DNA of 64,000 nucleotides from an uncultured Lachnospiraceae bacterium. GTDB taxonomy: Bacteria > Bacillota > Clostridia > Lachnospirales > Lachnospiraceae. The notes under the pieces were generated by a model. That model did no database searches, was not told the origin of the DNA, and worked only from the letters and a program-made list of their open reading frames with translations. Below, one piece after another: positions 16,890 through 25,553 of this stretch. Position numbers and translations under genes: made by a program. Every line of letters starts with the position of its first letter. The stretch's first letter is position 1. The stretch spans positions 1 through 64,000 of the forward strand of contig CANPOY010000008.1 of NCBI GenBank assembly GCA_947575805.1. The letters run 5' to 3'.

Positions 16890-16916
16890 ATCCCCGGCTA
16901 TTTAGCCGGGGATTTT
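16890..16916 (+). terminator. terminator of flagellin gene 2
   Basis: A perfect 11-bp stem ATCCCCGGCTA / TAGCCGGGGAT (16890-16900 and 16903-16913) with a 2-nt loop and a short T run. It separates flagellin from the glycosylation island only 35 nt before the next start codon, so some read-through into the island is possible. Confidence 0.9.
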
Positions 16917-16950
16917 GGTTCTTATCTCTGATCGAAAGGGTTTTCCTATT

Positions 16951-19167
16951 ATGAAGAATGATACATCCATTTTATTGTCCATTTCCATGCTGATTTCCGG
17001 AAAAGAAGATATGCTTAAAAGTCTGGAATCTCTGCTTTACTTCAAAAATGCTATTTCTACTGAAGTCATCCTGGTAGATACCGGCTGTAGTCCTGAACAG
17101 CGGGCATTGGCGGAGAAGTATGCGGATAAGATCGTAGACTTTACATGGTGTAATGACTTTGCCGCCGCCAGAAATGCGGGTCTGAAGGAGGCGAAAGGCC
17201 TGTGGTTTATGTATCTGGACGATGATGAATGGTTTGAGAACCCCCAGGAGATTATTTCTTTCTTCCAGACCGGGGAATATAAAGAGTATCACTGTGCTTC
17301 TTATGTGGTAAGAAATTACAGAGACCGGCAGGGGAAGATGTACGACGATTCCTACCCTTCCCGTATGGTGGAGCTTATGCCGGGTACTGTCTTTGTGGGC
17401 AAGATTCATGAGTACCTGGAGCCCTTCAGGCTGCCCAAAAAGACTTTTTCCGATTTTGTTCATCACTATGGTTATGCCTATCGGGATGAGGAACACCGAA
17501 AACAGCATACCAAGCGGAATGTGGAGCCTTTGCTGGAGATGATCAAAGAACAGCCGGGTGACCCCAGATGGTCCTGCCAGCTGGCCCAGGAATATTTCGG
17601 TGACGAAGAATATGAGATGACTATAAAGGTCAGTAAAGAGGGAATTGAAGACTGGAAGCGTCATGCGAAGGAAAAAATCACATACGCACCTTCACATGTG
17701 GGAGCTCTTTATGCTTATATTCTGATTTCTCTGGAGATGGAGAAGAAGTATGAGGAAGAAAAGATCTGGGTGGAGAAAGCGCTGAAGGAGACACCTTATC
17801 TGGAGGCAGAGGTGATGGCGCCAACACGTGCTTTTTACTACCTTGTGGCAGCCAGGCTTTATAGTTATCTGAAGGACTATGAGAAAACGCGGGAGTACTT
17901 TGAAAGGTACATGGATTATCTAGAAAAGTACGGTGGCAATCGGAATCTGGTGGAGGCCGGAAGCGCTGCGGTGGTGGAGGGAGTATTTCAGGAACAGCTC
18001 CTGTACGGAACCATTTTGATGTGTACGGAGGCAGCTATCCGCCTGGAGGACCATGCTTTGGCAGAAAGGGCATTTTTCCGACTGGACTGGATGAATGACC
18101 CCAGGCTTTTGCGGCAGAACCAGTGGGAGAAGGGTATGGTGGAGGGCTGCTGCAGTGTACCCTACCATCCTCTGTGGGTGAAGATCCTGCAGACTCTGGT
18201 GTCCCGCAAGGAAGGCATGAAGGAGATGCAGGTGGTGTTCCTGGAGGCGGAAATAGAGCTGAAACAGCAGGGAGAACTGGAAAAGCTGTTTCGTCTGAAC
18301 CGCCTTGTAGCGGAGCTGGATTTTGAGCACAGCTATATTTTAACGAAGAAAATTGTATGGACGGAAAAGGATCCTTCCATTCCCACATTGGCAGAGCGCC
18401 GTGAGAAGGCGGGGGAATTGCTGGGGAAGCTGTTTGAGAAATATCCGGAGGATATATTCGATATTCGGCCTGAGGTATGGGAAGCGGCAGGGCGGATGGA
18501 AATTTCCTGCGAACCTTATATACTTCAGATTGATTATAACTGTTTTCGCAGGACGCTGGAAGCATGGTGCCGGCAAGTTCCTCCTGATGTCATCCGTCAG
18601 TGGGATGAAAGAATCGGGAAATGGAAAACCAGGAGAAACATGAGATATGACCTGTTTACGGTAAAATGTATGGAGGGGTATCTGCATCATTTTGAGGAGG
18701 TATGCCCGGGTCTGCAGCAGATGGAACCGATGCTCTGGAGATATGCAGACATTGCACTGGATCTGTATGAACCTTTCTATAAGGAATTTGTCTTTGAGGA
18801 AGTGCCGGAAATGCTGCCGGAGGAAGCACAGCTGGCTTTAAAGCTGAAGAAGGTGAAATGGTATCGGGAGCAGCGGGATGATCTCAAGGCACTGGAAGCA
18901 GTAAGGAAGTGTTTAGGAGTCTGCTCTGCCCTGGGAGATGTGGTGGATGCCTATGCCAGGATGTACCGTGACGAGGTACAGAATCAGAGTCAGAATACCG
19001 ATGAGGAGCAGGTAGAGCTTCGTTATCTTATTTCCACCCTCAAGAAAAAGGCAAAGCAGCAGATAGAACAAGGTGAGTATCAGACAGCCCGGGAAATTCT
19101 TCTTCAGGTACGGCAATGTGCACCGGGGGATGAAGAAGTGAAGGAGCTTTTGGGGAAACTGCAATGA
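16951..19167 (+). CDS. GT2 glycosyltransferase with long TPR-like helical C-terminus
   Basis: A 738-aa protein. Residues about 5-220 form a GT-A (GT2) domain: LSISMLISGKEDMLKSL start, VDTGCSPEQ, CNDFAAARNAG, and a DDDE nucleotide-sugar/metal site near residue 90. The rest, about 500 residues, is helical with TPR-like repeats, best seen at the end (QIEQGEYQTAREILLQV). A GT2 plus repeat domain is typical of enzymes that glycosylate proteins, where the helical part grips the acceptor. It lies directly after flagellin, so it is the best candidate for the flagellin O-glycosyltransferase that adds the first sugar (inference). ATG 16951 is chosen with AAAGGG 10 nt upstream; the frame extends back to 16915. 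The stop overlaps the next gene by 4 nt. No membrane segment. Confidence 0.82.
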   Translation: MKNDTSILLSISMLISGKEDMLKSLESLLYFKNAISTEVILVDTGCSPEQRALAEKYADKIVDFTWCNDFAAARNAGLKEAKGLWFMYLDDDEWFENPQEIISFFQTGEYKEYHCASYVVRNYRDRQGKMYDDSYPSRMVELMPGTVFVGKIHEYLEPFRLPKKTFSDFVHHYGYAYRDEEHRKQHTKRNVEPLLEMIKEQPGDPRWSCQLAQEYFGDEEYEMTIKVSKEGIEDWKRHAKEKITYAPSHVGALYAYILISLEMEKKYEEEKIWVEKALKETPYLEAEVMAPTRAFYYLVAARLYSYLKDYEKTREYFERYMDYLEKYGGNRNLVEAGSAAVVEGVFQEQLLYGTILMCTEAAIRLEDHALAERAFFRLDWMNDPRLLRQNQWEKGMVEGCCSVPYHPLWVKILQTLVSRKEGMKEMQVVFLEAEIELKQQGELEKLFRLNRLVAELDFEHSYILTKKIVWTEKDPSIPTLAERREKAGELLGKLFEKYPEDIFDIRPEVWEAAGRMEISCEPYILQIDYNCFRRTLEAWCRQVPPDVIRQWDERIGKWKTRRNMRYDLFTVKCMEGYLHHFEEVCPGLQQMEPMLWRYADIALDLYEPFYKEFVFEEVPEMLPEEAQLALKLKKVKWYREQRDDLKALEAVRKCLGVCSALGDVVDAYARMYRDEVQNQSQNTDEEQVELRYLISTLKKKAKQQIEQGEYQTAREILLQVRQCAPGDEEVKELLGKLQ

Positions 19168-20051
19168 AGATTCAGTTTTTAAACGGCGGCCTGGCCAACC
19201 AGGCTTTCCAGTATATTTTTGCCAGACATTACGAATTGTCCCATCCGGGGGAAAGCATGTATCTGGATGACACCTACTTTGCATTAAATACGGTGCATAA
19301 CGGGTACGAGCTGGAGAAGGTCTTCGGCATTCAGGCCCATATGCTCAGCCAGTGCTTTGATGACGAGGTCTGGAGCTTTATACTGGAAGAGCGCAGAGAG
19401 GGGAAAAGCGTTCCCAGGATTCTGTGTGAAAACGGGATTGAGACCTATATGATTTCCGATGTGGGAGATTCCTGTCAGAGCTTTAATCCCTTTACCGGCA
19501 AGATTGTCTGTGTTCCCGGTGACAAGTTCATTCCCGAGGTTTACGACGCGGAAGGAGATGTCTATTATCACGGGTATTGGATTTCCAAGGGATGGTTTGA
19601 AAAATACAAAGAAGTATTTTTAAAGGAATTTACCCTTCCGGAGATTGAGGACGAGGCGAACCGAGCCCATCTGCAGAGGATTTATGAGGTTCCGTCCGTG
19701 TCCATCCATATCAGGAGGGGCGATTTCGTCCAGCTGGGCTGGGCCTATCCGGCAGATATTTACAGGCGGATGATAAGATCCTTTGTCAGTGCGTGCGGGA
19801 ACGAATGGGAGCTGTTTGTATTTTCCGACGATATTCCCTGGTGCAGGGAAAATCAGGAGGATATGGGATTTCAGAAGTTCCGCAGGGTACATTTTGTGGA
19901 GGGAAACGTGGAAGGCCGCAATTATATTGACCTGCAGCTGATGAGCCAGTGCGAAGCCATGATTATGTCCAACAGTTCATTTTGCTATCTGGCTGCCCTG
20001 CTGAACACCCGGAAGAAGTTCTATGTGAATCCTTCGAAGCGGGAGGTATAG
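19164..20051 (+). CDS. GT11 family alpha-1,2-fucosyltransferase-like enzyme
   Basis: A 295-aa protein of family GT11. These enzymes transfer fucose (or related deoxysugars) from GDP-fucose. The N-terminus LNGGLANQAFQYIFAR is typical, followed by the three family motifs: HIRRGDF (GDP-binding), VFSDDIPWC, and NSSFCYLAALLN. No GDP-fucose synthesis genes (gmd, fcl) are present in the window, so the donor would come from elsewhere or the enzyme uses another nucleotide sugar. It overlaps the preceding glycosyltransferase by 4 nt and is surely co-translated with it. No membrane or signal segment, so it acts in the cytoplasm. Confidence 0.85.
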   Translation: MKIQFLNGGLANQAFQYIFARHYELSHPGESMYLDDTYFALNTVHNGYELEKVFGIQAHMLSQCFDDEVWSFILEERREGKSVPRILCENGIETYMISDVGDSCQSFNPFTGKIVCVPGDKFIPEVYDAEGDVYYHGYWISKGWFEKYKEVFLKEFTLPEIEDEANRAHLQRIYEVPSVSIHIRRGDFVQLGWAYPADIYRRMIRSFVSACGNEWELFVFSDDIPWCRENQEDMGFQKFRRVHFVEGNVEGRNYIDLQLMSQCEAMIMSNSSFCYLAALLNTRKKFYVNPSKREV

Positions 20052-20080
20052 GGTACAGGGTGGTATACATAATCCGTATG

Positions 20081-20109
20081 TTGATACAAATCGTGGGTTT
20101 ATATATGGT
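20081..20109 (+). promoter_or_regulatory. possible sigma-A promoter inside the island
   Basis: TTGATA (20081-20086), 17-nt spacer, TATGGT (20104-20109) in the 88-nt gap before the LicC-like gene. A weak -10; listed because this is one of the few real gaps in the first half of the island. Confidence 0.3.
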
Positions 20110-20139
20110 CCGTACAGGGGAAAAGGAAGGAGAGCCGGT

Positions 20140-20862
20140 ATGAAAGCGATTTTGCTGGCCGCAGGAAGAGGCACTAGAATTGCCAGAAACGTGGAGATGA
20201 TTCCGAAATCAACCTTGCCGGTGGACGGAAAGCCACTGATCCGCCGTTCCGTGGAGCTTCTACAGGCAGAAGGAATGGAATGTGTGGTTTGTACCGGATA
20301 TAAGGAGGAAAGGATCCGGGAAGCGCTGGCAGGGCTGGGGCCTGTAAAGTACTATTTTAATCCTTTTTGGAATATTACAAACAGTATTGCAAGCTTTTGG
20401 TTTGCCCGGCAGGAAATGAATGATGACATTCTGGTGCTGAATGCGGATGTGTTTTTTTCAAAGGAGATACTGGAGCAGATCATGGCAGATGAAAGAGACC
20501 CAGTGATGGCAATTGATAAGTCCCGCACTGTGGAGGGGGACTATTTCTTCTATACCGGTCTGGACGGCCGGATTGAGAAATACGGCAAGGGACTTCCTGT
20601 GGAGCAGCGCAGCTGTGAATATGTGGGCATGGCAAAAATAGGACAGGCATTTTTGCCAAAATTTGTCAGCCGGCTGGAGGAGCTGATAGCAAATCAGCAG
20701 CATGGAGCCTGGTGGGAAAATATATTGTATTCATTTACGGACAAGCAAGAGGAAGTGATTTATACGGCAGATGTGGGCGGACGTTTCTGGGCGGAGATAG
20801 ATTACTTTGATGATTATGAGAGAATCATAGATTATGTTTCCAGAAGCGGAGGAGGAGTATGA
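20140..20862 (+). CDS. LicC-like sugar/choline-phosphate nucleotidyltransferase
   Basis: A 240-aa enzyme of the nucleotidyltransferase fold: N-terminal ILLAAGRGTRI (NTP-binding) and PKSTLPVDGKPLI, then FNPFWNITNSIASFWFAR, a segment that resembles LicC-type phosphocholine cytidylyltransferases, and LVLNADVFF for metal binding. It would activate a phosphorylated alcohol or sugar with CTP or another NTP. The next gene overlaps by 4 nt and looks like a CDP-glycerol-type transferase, so a CDP-linked product is plausible. The exact substrate cannot be assigned; a hexose-1-phosphate nucleotidyltransferase is the alternative. Start follows AAGGAAGGAGAG. Confidence 0.75.
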   Translation: MKAILLAAGRGTRIARNVEMIPKSTLPVDGKPLIRRSVELLQAEGMECVVCTGYKEERIREALAGLGPVKYYFNPFWNITNSIASFWFARQEMNDDILVLNADVFFSKEILEQIMADERDPVMAIDKSRTVEGDYFFYTGLDGRIEKYGKGLPVEQRSCEYVGMAKIGQAFLPKFVSRLEELIANQQHGAWWENILYSFTDKQEEVIYTADVGGRFWAEIDYFDDYERIIDYVSRSGGGV

Positions 20863-22187
20863 GGAAGCATATCAAGGCCCAGGTGCAGGAGGCATTAAAC
20901 GACCTGGCGAACAACCTGGGAGGCTTTGCGCAGTTGATAAGGATTCGCAGCAGGGAAGAAATTCTTGCTATTCTTGCTCAGATGCAGGAACTGATTATTT
21001 CGGTGGGCAATACGGTGGAGAGCTGGGAAGGAGCGGAAAACGAAATTACGCCAAAGCTGGAGGAAGCCTGTGAACTGCTCTATCAGGTCAGCTGTTCACT
21101 GGAGGATGAAGCATGGCGGAGAAAGCTTCAAGGCCTGGTGCTGCTGATAGAGGATATTCAGAAAGATGTGGAAGAGAAGATTCCGGTTAAGCTGGAAGTA
21201 GTATTTTTGCCATATCATGTATCTATGTGGGACTCCCTGGAAAGCGTGTGGATGGCTGTCAATGAAGATAAAGGGGTGGACTGCTATGTGGTTCCGATCC
21301 CCTATTATGATGTGAAGCCCAACGGCATGCCGGGAGAGAAGCATTACCATGGTAACCGTTATCCGGATTATGTACCTGTAGTGCCATACTGGAAATATTC
21401 CGTGGAAGACAGGAAACCTGACATTATTTTCTTCCATAATCCATATGATGAAAATAATCTGGTGACCAGGGTACCGGAAGAATACTATGCCAGAAACCTG
21501 AAACAATATACCGATATGCTTGTCTATATCCCATACTTTGTCGCTGAAGAAGACGGACCTGCGGATCATCAATGCTATACGCCGGGAGTGTTGTATGCAG
21601 ACAGAGTAGTGGTCCAGCCGGGCCGTATCTATGAAAAATATTGCAGGGTCTATACAGATGTATTGCGGCGTAACGGAGTGGAAAAGGGATATGTGCCGGC
21701 AGAGAAGAAATTTCTGCCTTTAGGATCGCCAAAATTTGACAAGATCTGGAATACTTCCTGTGAGATGAAGGATTTGCCTGAGAGCTGGCGAAGAAGCATT
21801 TTAAGGCCGGACGGCAGCAGAAAGAAGATCATTTTCTACAATCTTTCCATAGGAGCCTTTCTGCAAAATCCGGAGCAAATGCTGAAAAAGGTAGACAGGG
21901 CGCTGGAGTTTTTTCGAGAGAGGCAAAATGATGCGGTTCTGCTATGGAGACCCCATCCTCTGCTGATGGACACGATTGACTCCATGACGCCTCTGTTGCG
22001 GCAGGAGTTTTTGCAGAGAATCAGCAATTTCAAAGAGGAAGGCTGGGGGATCTATGACGAGACACCGGATCCCAACCTGGCCATGGCATTGTCGGACGGA
22101 TATTACGGAGATTCCAGCAGCCTGCTGACAATATACCGGGAAACAGGGAAACCGATCCTGCTGCAGGATGTGGATATTTTGGATTAG
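20859..22187 (+). CDS. CDP-glycerol glycerophosphotransferase-like (GT-B) protein
   Basis: A 442-aa protein with a helical N-terminal region (1-110) and a GT-B-like domain whose second half has LLWRPHPLL and SDGYYGDSSSLLTIYRETGKPILL. These are the donor-site features of TagB/TagF-type polyol-phosphate transferases, which move glycerol-phosphate from CDP-glycerol. Unlike typical Tag enzymes it has no amphipathic membrane anchor obvious at the ends. Coupled to the LicC-like gene by a 4-nt overlap. It may add a phospho-polyol to the flagellin glycan rather than to teichoic acid, since no other teichoic genes are here. Confidence 0.7.
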   Translation: MRKHIKAQVQEALNDLANNLGGFAQLIRIRSREEILAILAQMQELIISVGNTVESWEGAENEITPKLEEACELLYQVSCSLEDEAWRRKLQGLVLLIEDIQKDVEEKIPVKLEVVFLPYHVSMWDSLESVWMAVNEDKGVDCYVVPIPYYDVKPNGMPGEKHYHGNRYPDYVPVVPYWKYSVEDRKPDIIFFHNPYDENNLVTRVPEEYYARNLKQYTDMLVYIPYFVAEEDGPADHQCYTPGVLYADRVVVQPGRIYEKYCRVYTDVLRRNGVEKGYVPAEKKFLPLGSPKFDKIWNTSCEMKDLPESWRRSILRPDGSRKKIIFYNLSIGAFLQNPEQMLKKVDRALEFFRERQNDAVLLWRPHPLLMDTIDSMTPLLRQEFLQRISNFKEEGWGIYDETPDPNLAMALSDGYYGDSSSLLTIYRETGKPILLQDVDILD

Positions 22188-22197
22188 AGGGCAGAGC

Positions 22198-23322
22198 ATG
22201 AAGAAACTGAAACTGATGACGATCGCAGGTACAAGGCCTGAGCTGATACGTCTGTCGGAGATTATAAAAAAAGCGGATGATTATTTTGAACATGTTTTTG
22301 TGCATACCGGGCAGAATTATGATGCCCGGCTGAATGATATTTTTTATGAGGATCTGGGAATGCGCAGGCCGAACTATTACCTTGAAGCCGTGGGAGCAAA
22401 TCTGGGCGAGACCATAGGCAAGATCATAGCAAAGGCCTATACCTTGATGCAGGAGATCCGTCCGGATGCGCTGCTGATCCTGGGGGATACCAATTCCGCA
22501 CTGACTGCCATATCGGCAAAGCGGCTGAAAATACCTATTTTTCATATGGAGGCGGGAAACCGGTGCTTTGACGAGAATCTGCCGGAGGAGACCAACCGGA
22601 GGATTGTGGATCACATATCGGATGTAAATCTGCCGTATACGGAACATGCAAGACGCTATCTGATTGCAGAAGGAATCAGGAAGGAGCATATTTATGTGAC
22701 GGGATCGCCTATGCGGGAAGTAATTCTGGCACATCAGGAAGAAATCGATCGCAGTACCGTACTGGAGCAGTTAGGATTGCAGAAGGAGCAATATATTGTA
22801 CTCTCTTCCCACAGGGAGGAAAACATTGACAATGAGGAGCATTTTAACAGTCTGATGAATGCGGTAAACGCTATGGCGGAGACTTATCGAATGCCGGTGA
22901 TTTATTCCCTTCATCCAAGAAGTGCAAAGTTTGTGGCGGAGAGGGGATTTGCCTTTCATACTCTGGTGCGGAAGATGCCGCCCTTTAACTTTACGGATTA
23001 CAGCGCTTTGATGAAGCATGCTTACTGCGTTGTTTCTGACAGCGGCACCATGCCGGAAGAGGCAGCGGTAAGCCATTTCCCGGCGGTATGTATCAGAACC
23101 TCCACGGAGCGCCCGGAGGCACTGGACAGAGGATGTTTTGTCATCGGGGGAATTACGGAGGAATCCCTGTTACAGTCGGTGGAAATGGCTGTGAAATTTT
23201 GCCGGCGGGGAGACTTTGGCAGCACAGTGCCGGATTATGAGCCGGAAAATGTGTCCTCCGTCGTAATACGGCTGATTCAAAGCTATACAAGAATTATAGA
23301 TGATAAAGTATGGAGAAAGTAG
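22198..23322 (+). CDS. UDP-GlcNAc 2-epimerase family enzyme (WbjD/FnlC/WbvD type)
   Basis: A 374-aa non-hydrolysing 2-epimerase: GTRPELIRL, LGDTNSAL, a long HMEAGNRCFDENLPEE block with TNRRIVDHISD, HREEN, and SDSGTMPEEAA near the end. The block FDENLPEETNR is typical of the branch that acts on UDP-6-deoxy-HexNAc sugars (WbjD, WbvD, Cap5G) rather than plain UDP-GlcNAc. With the CapE/WbjB-type dehydratase 15 nt downstream and the RmlD-like reductase two genes on, it completes a three-enzyme route from UDP-GlcNAc to UDP-L-QuiNAc or UDP-L-FucNAc. ATG 22198 is used; the frame is open from 22168 inside the previous gene. Confidence 0.82.
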   Translation: MKKLKLMTIAGTRPELIRLSEIIKKADDYFEHVFVHTGQNYDARLNDIFYEDLGMRRPNYYLEAVGANLGETIGKIIAKAYTLMQEIRPDALLILGDTNSALTAISAKRLKIPIFHMEAGNRCFDENLPEETNRRIVDHISDVNLPYTEHARRYLIAEGIRKEHIYVTGSPMREVILAHQEEIDRSTVLEQLGLQKEQYIVLSSHREENIDNEEHFNSLMNAVNAMAETYRMPVIYSLHPRSAKFVAERGFAFHTLVRKMPPFNFTDYSALMKHAYCVVSDSGTMPEEAAVSHFPAVCIRTSTERPEALDRGCFVIGGITEESLLQSVEMAVKFCRRGDFGSTVPDYEPENVSSVVIRLIQSYTRIIDDKVWRK

Positions 23323-23337
23323 ACAGGGAGACCAGCT

Positions 23338-24351
23338 ATGGGGATTTTTACCAACAAGACACTGATGATTACCGGCGGAACCGGTTCTTTTGGAAATGCG
23401 GTATTGAACCGATTCCTGAATACGGAAATTGGGGAGATCCGTATTTTCTCCAGAGATGAAAAGAAGCAGGACGACATGCGCAGGCATTATAACAACTCCA
23501 AGATCAAGTTCTACATTGGAGATGTCCGGAACAAGGGCAGCGTGCAGGATGCCATGCGGGGTGTGGATTATGTATTCAGCGCTGCGGCCTTGAAGCAGGT
23601 GCCTTCCTGTGAATTCTTTCCCATGGAAGCGGTGCAGACGAATATTATCGGAACAGACAATGTGCTGACGGCAGCGATTCAGGAGGGTGTGGAGAAGGTA
23701 ATCTGCCTGTCTACGGATAAGGCGGCATATCCGATCAATGCCATGGGAATCAGTAAGGCCATGATGGAGCGGGTATTTGTGGCTAAGTCCAGAACCACGG
23801 ACAGAACCCTGATCTGCGGAACCCGGTATGGGAATGTGATGTGTTCCCGGGGGTCTGTGATTCCGCTTTTTATTGATCAGATTAAGGCAGGAAAGCAGAT
23901 TACCGTCACTGATCCGGAAATGACGCGTTTCCTGATGAGCCTGGATGAGGCGGTGGATCTGGTGATGTTTGCTTTCGAGAACGGACAGACAGGTGACATT
24001 ATGGTACAGAAGGCACCGGCCTGCACCATCGGTACCCTGGCACAGGCAGTACGGGAACTGTTTCATGATAAAAATGATATACATTACATTGGCATTCGTC
24101 ACGGGGAGAAGAAGTACGAGACGCTTTTAACCAAAGAAGAATGTCTGCATGCTTTTGACTGCGGGAATTTTTATCGGGTTCCGGCGGATAACAGGGATCT
24201 GAATTATGAACAGTATTTCGAAAAGGGGCACACGGAGAAAGCGGTGCTGGAAGAGTTTAATTCGGACAATGCCCGGCGGCTGAATGTGGAGCAGGTTAAG
24301 GAAAAACTGTTGAGTTTACAGTATGTACAGGATGAACTGAAAACGATGTGA
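23338..24351 (+). CDS. UDP-GlcNAc 4,6-dehydratase/5-epimerase (CapE/WbjB type)
   Basis: A 337-aa extended SDR enzyme. GGTGSFGNAV binds NAD(P). The active site has LSTDKAAYPINAMGISKAMMERV, split here by function: the STDKA block and MGISK, where Met replaces the usual Tyr of the YxxxK motif, as in CapE-type inverting or epimerising dehydratases. FlaA1/PseB relatives are the alternative. The reaction removes water from UDP-GlcNAc to give a 4-keto-6-deoxy sugar, the first step towards L-FucNAc, L-QuiNAc or related sugars. Neighbours (2-epimerase upstream, reductase downstream) support this route. Start follows AGGGAGACC. Confidence 0.85.
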   Translation: MGIFTNKTLMITGGTGSFGNAVLNRFLNTEIGEIRIFSRDEKKQDDMRRHYNNSKIKFYIGDVRNKGSVQDAMRGVDYVFSAAALKQVPSCEFFPMEAVQTNIIGTDNVLTAAIQEGVEKVICLSTDKAAYPINAMGISKAMMERVFVAKSRTTDRTLICGTRYGNVMCSRGSVIPLFIDQIKAGKQITVTDPEMTRFLMSLDEAVDLVMFAFENGQTGDIMVQKAPACTIGTLAQAVRELFHDKNDIHYIGIRHGEKKYETLLTKEECLHAFDCGNFYRVPADNRDLNYEQYFEKGHTEKAVLEEFNSDNARRLNVEQVKEKLLSLQYVQDELKTM

Positions 24352-24430
24352 AATATTGGAAGGACAGCAAAGCGGTGCAGTGGGCAGGGAAAACCCTGTG
24401 ACCGGCGATCGAGGCGAAGGAGCACATAAT

Positions 24431-25516
24431 ATGTTGCGGGATCAACTGACAGGGCGGCGTGAAAATAAGGCACAGAAACAGGCGCATGATCTGGTAAGGC
24501 AAATGCTGGAAGATAAAAAGAGCTTTGCCGTGTGGGGGGCAGGAGCCACAGGGAAGAGTACGCTGGACTTTTTAAAGCAGGCTTCTGACGGCGTACTGGT
24601 TCCGCAGTGCATTGTAGATAACAACCAGGCTCTGTGGGGGCAGAACCATATCGTAAGCCCTGAGGACTTTATGAAAGCGGAACCTCTTCCAAAGAGAATG
24701 ATTGTCAGCGTATACGTGGCGGATCAGGTGATAGCCCAACTGAAGGAGATGGGGTATACGGGAGAAATCATAGACCTGAATGTGCATCTTGCAGATGACC
24801 TGTGGGACTTTTATGAAGGCCATATGGAAGAGCTGGAGGAACTTTACCTGTTACTGGCGGATTCGCAATCCCGGGAGACGTTGTCGGGCTTTTTAAATGG
24901 TGTCAGGCAGAATGATGCAGAATATTTCCGCAGGATTAACGGGAACAGTAAAGAAAAGCTGCTTGATCCGAAAATTATGAAATATACGGATGAAGAGTTT
25001 TTTGTGGATGTAGGAGCTTTTACGGGGGATACAATCCGGGAATTTCTTGAACTGACGGGAAACAAATTTCAAAAAATTGTGGGGATAGAGCCGGATCGGA
25101 AGAATTACGATGTCCTGCAGGCCAATATTGGGAAATGGAAATTGGGAAATATCAGTTCGAAAAATGTGGCAGTGGGGGAAACCGACGGCATTACACATTT
25201 TATGACGGATATGTCGGAAAGCAGCCGCAGGGCCAATGCAGGCGGGCAGGAAATTCAGATGAGACGATTGGATACCATGGAAGAACTTCAGGATCTTACG
25301 GTTCTGAAGGTATCGACGAACGGCTGTGATCTGCAGGCACTGCAGGGGGCGAGGAACCTGATTTTAAGAAACAAGCCGAAGATTTCTACATATGCCAGCG
25401 GGATGCTGCTGTGGGAAATTCCTGAATACCTGCACAAGCTGGTGCCGGAATACAAGATTTACTGCCGTCATTACGGCACGGGGATACAGGCGATGATTTG
25501 CTACGCAGTCTGTTGA
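24431..25516 (+). CDS. FkbM-type methyltransferase with N-terminal Rossmann module
   Basis: A 361-aa two-domain protein. Residues about 15-110 are a small Rossmann module (FAVWGAGATGKSTLDFL, then IVDNNQALWG) of the kind repeated through this island. Residues about 170-350 resemble FkbM methyltransferases: FFVDVGAFTGDTI, a GIEPD acidic residue for SAM, and LDTMEEL. A sugar O-methyl group is the likely product. It interrupts the dehydratase-reductase pair, which argues for joint transcription. ATG 24431 is used with AAGGAG 8 nt upstream; the frame is open from 24356. The acceptor is unknown. Confidence 0.75.
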   Translation: MLRDQLTGRRENKAQKQAHDLVRQMLEDKKSFAVWGAGATGKSTLDFLKQASDGVLVPQCIVDNNQALWGQNHIVSPEDFMKAEPLPKRMIVSVYVADQVIAQLKEMGYTGEIIDLNVHLADDLWDFYEGHMEELEELYLLLADSQSRETLSGFLNGVRQNDAEYFRRINGNSKEKLLDPKIMKYTDEEFFVDVGAFTGDTIREFLELTGNKFQKIVGIEPDRKNYDVLQANIGKWKLGNISSKNVAVGETDGITHFMTDMSESSRRANAGGQEIQMRRLDTMEELQDLTVLKVSTNGCDLQALQGARNLILRNKPKISTYASGMLLWEIPEYLHKLVPEYKIYCRHYGTGIQAMICYAVC

Positions 25517-25553
25517 CGTGGCAGCCTGCAGCATATAAGTAAAGGTGGGCATT

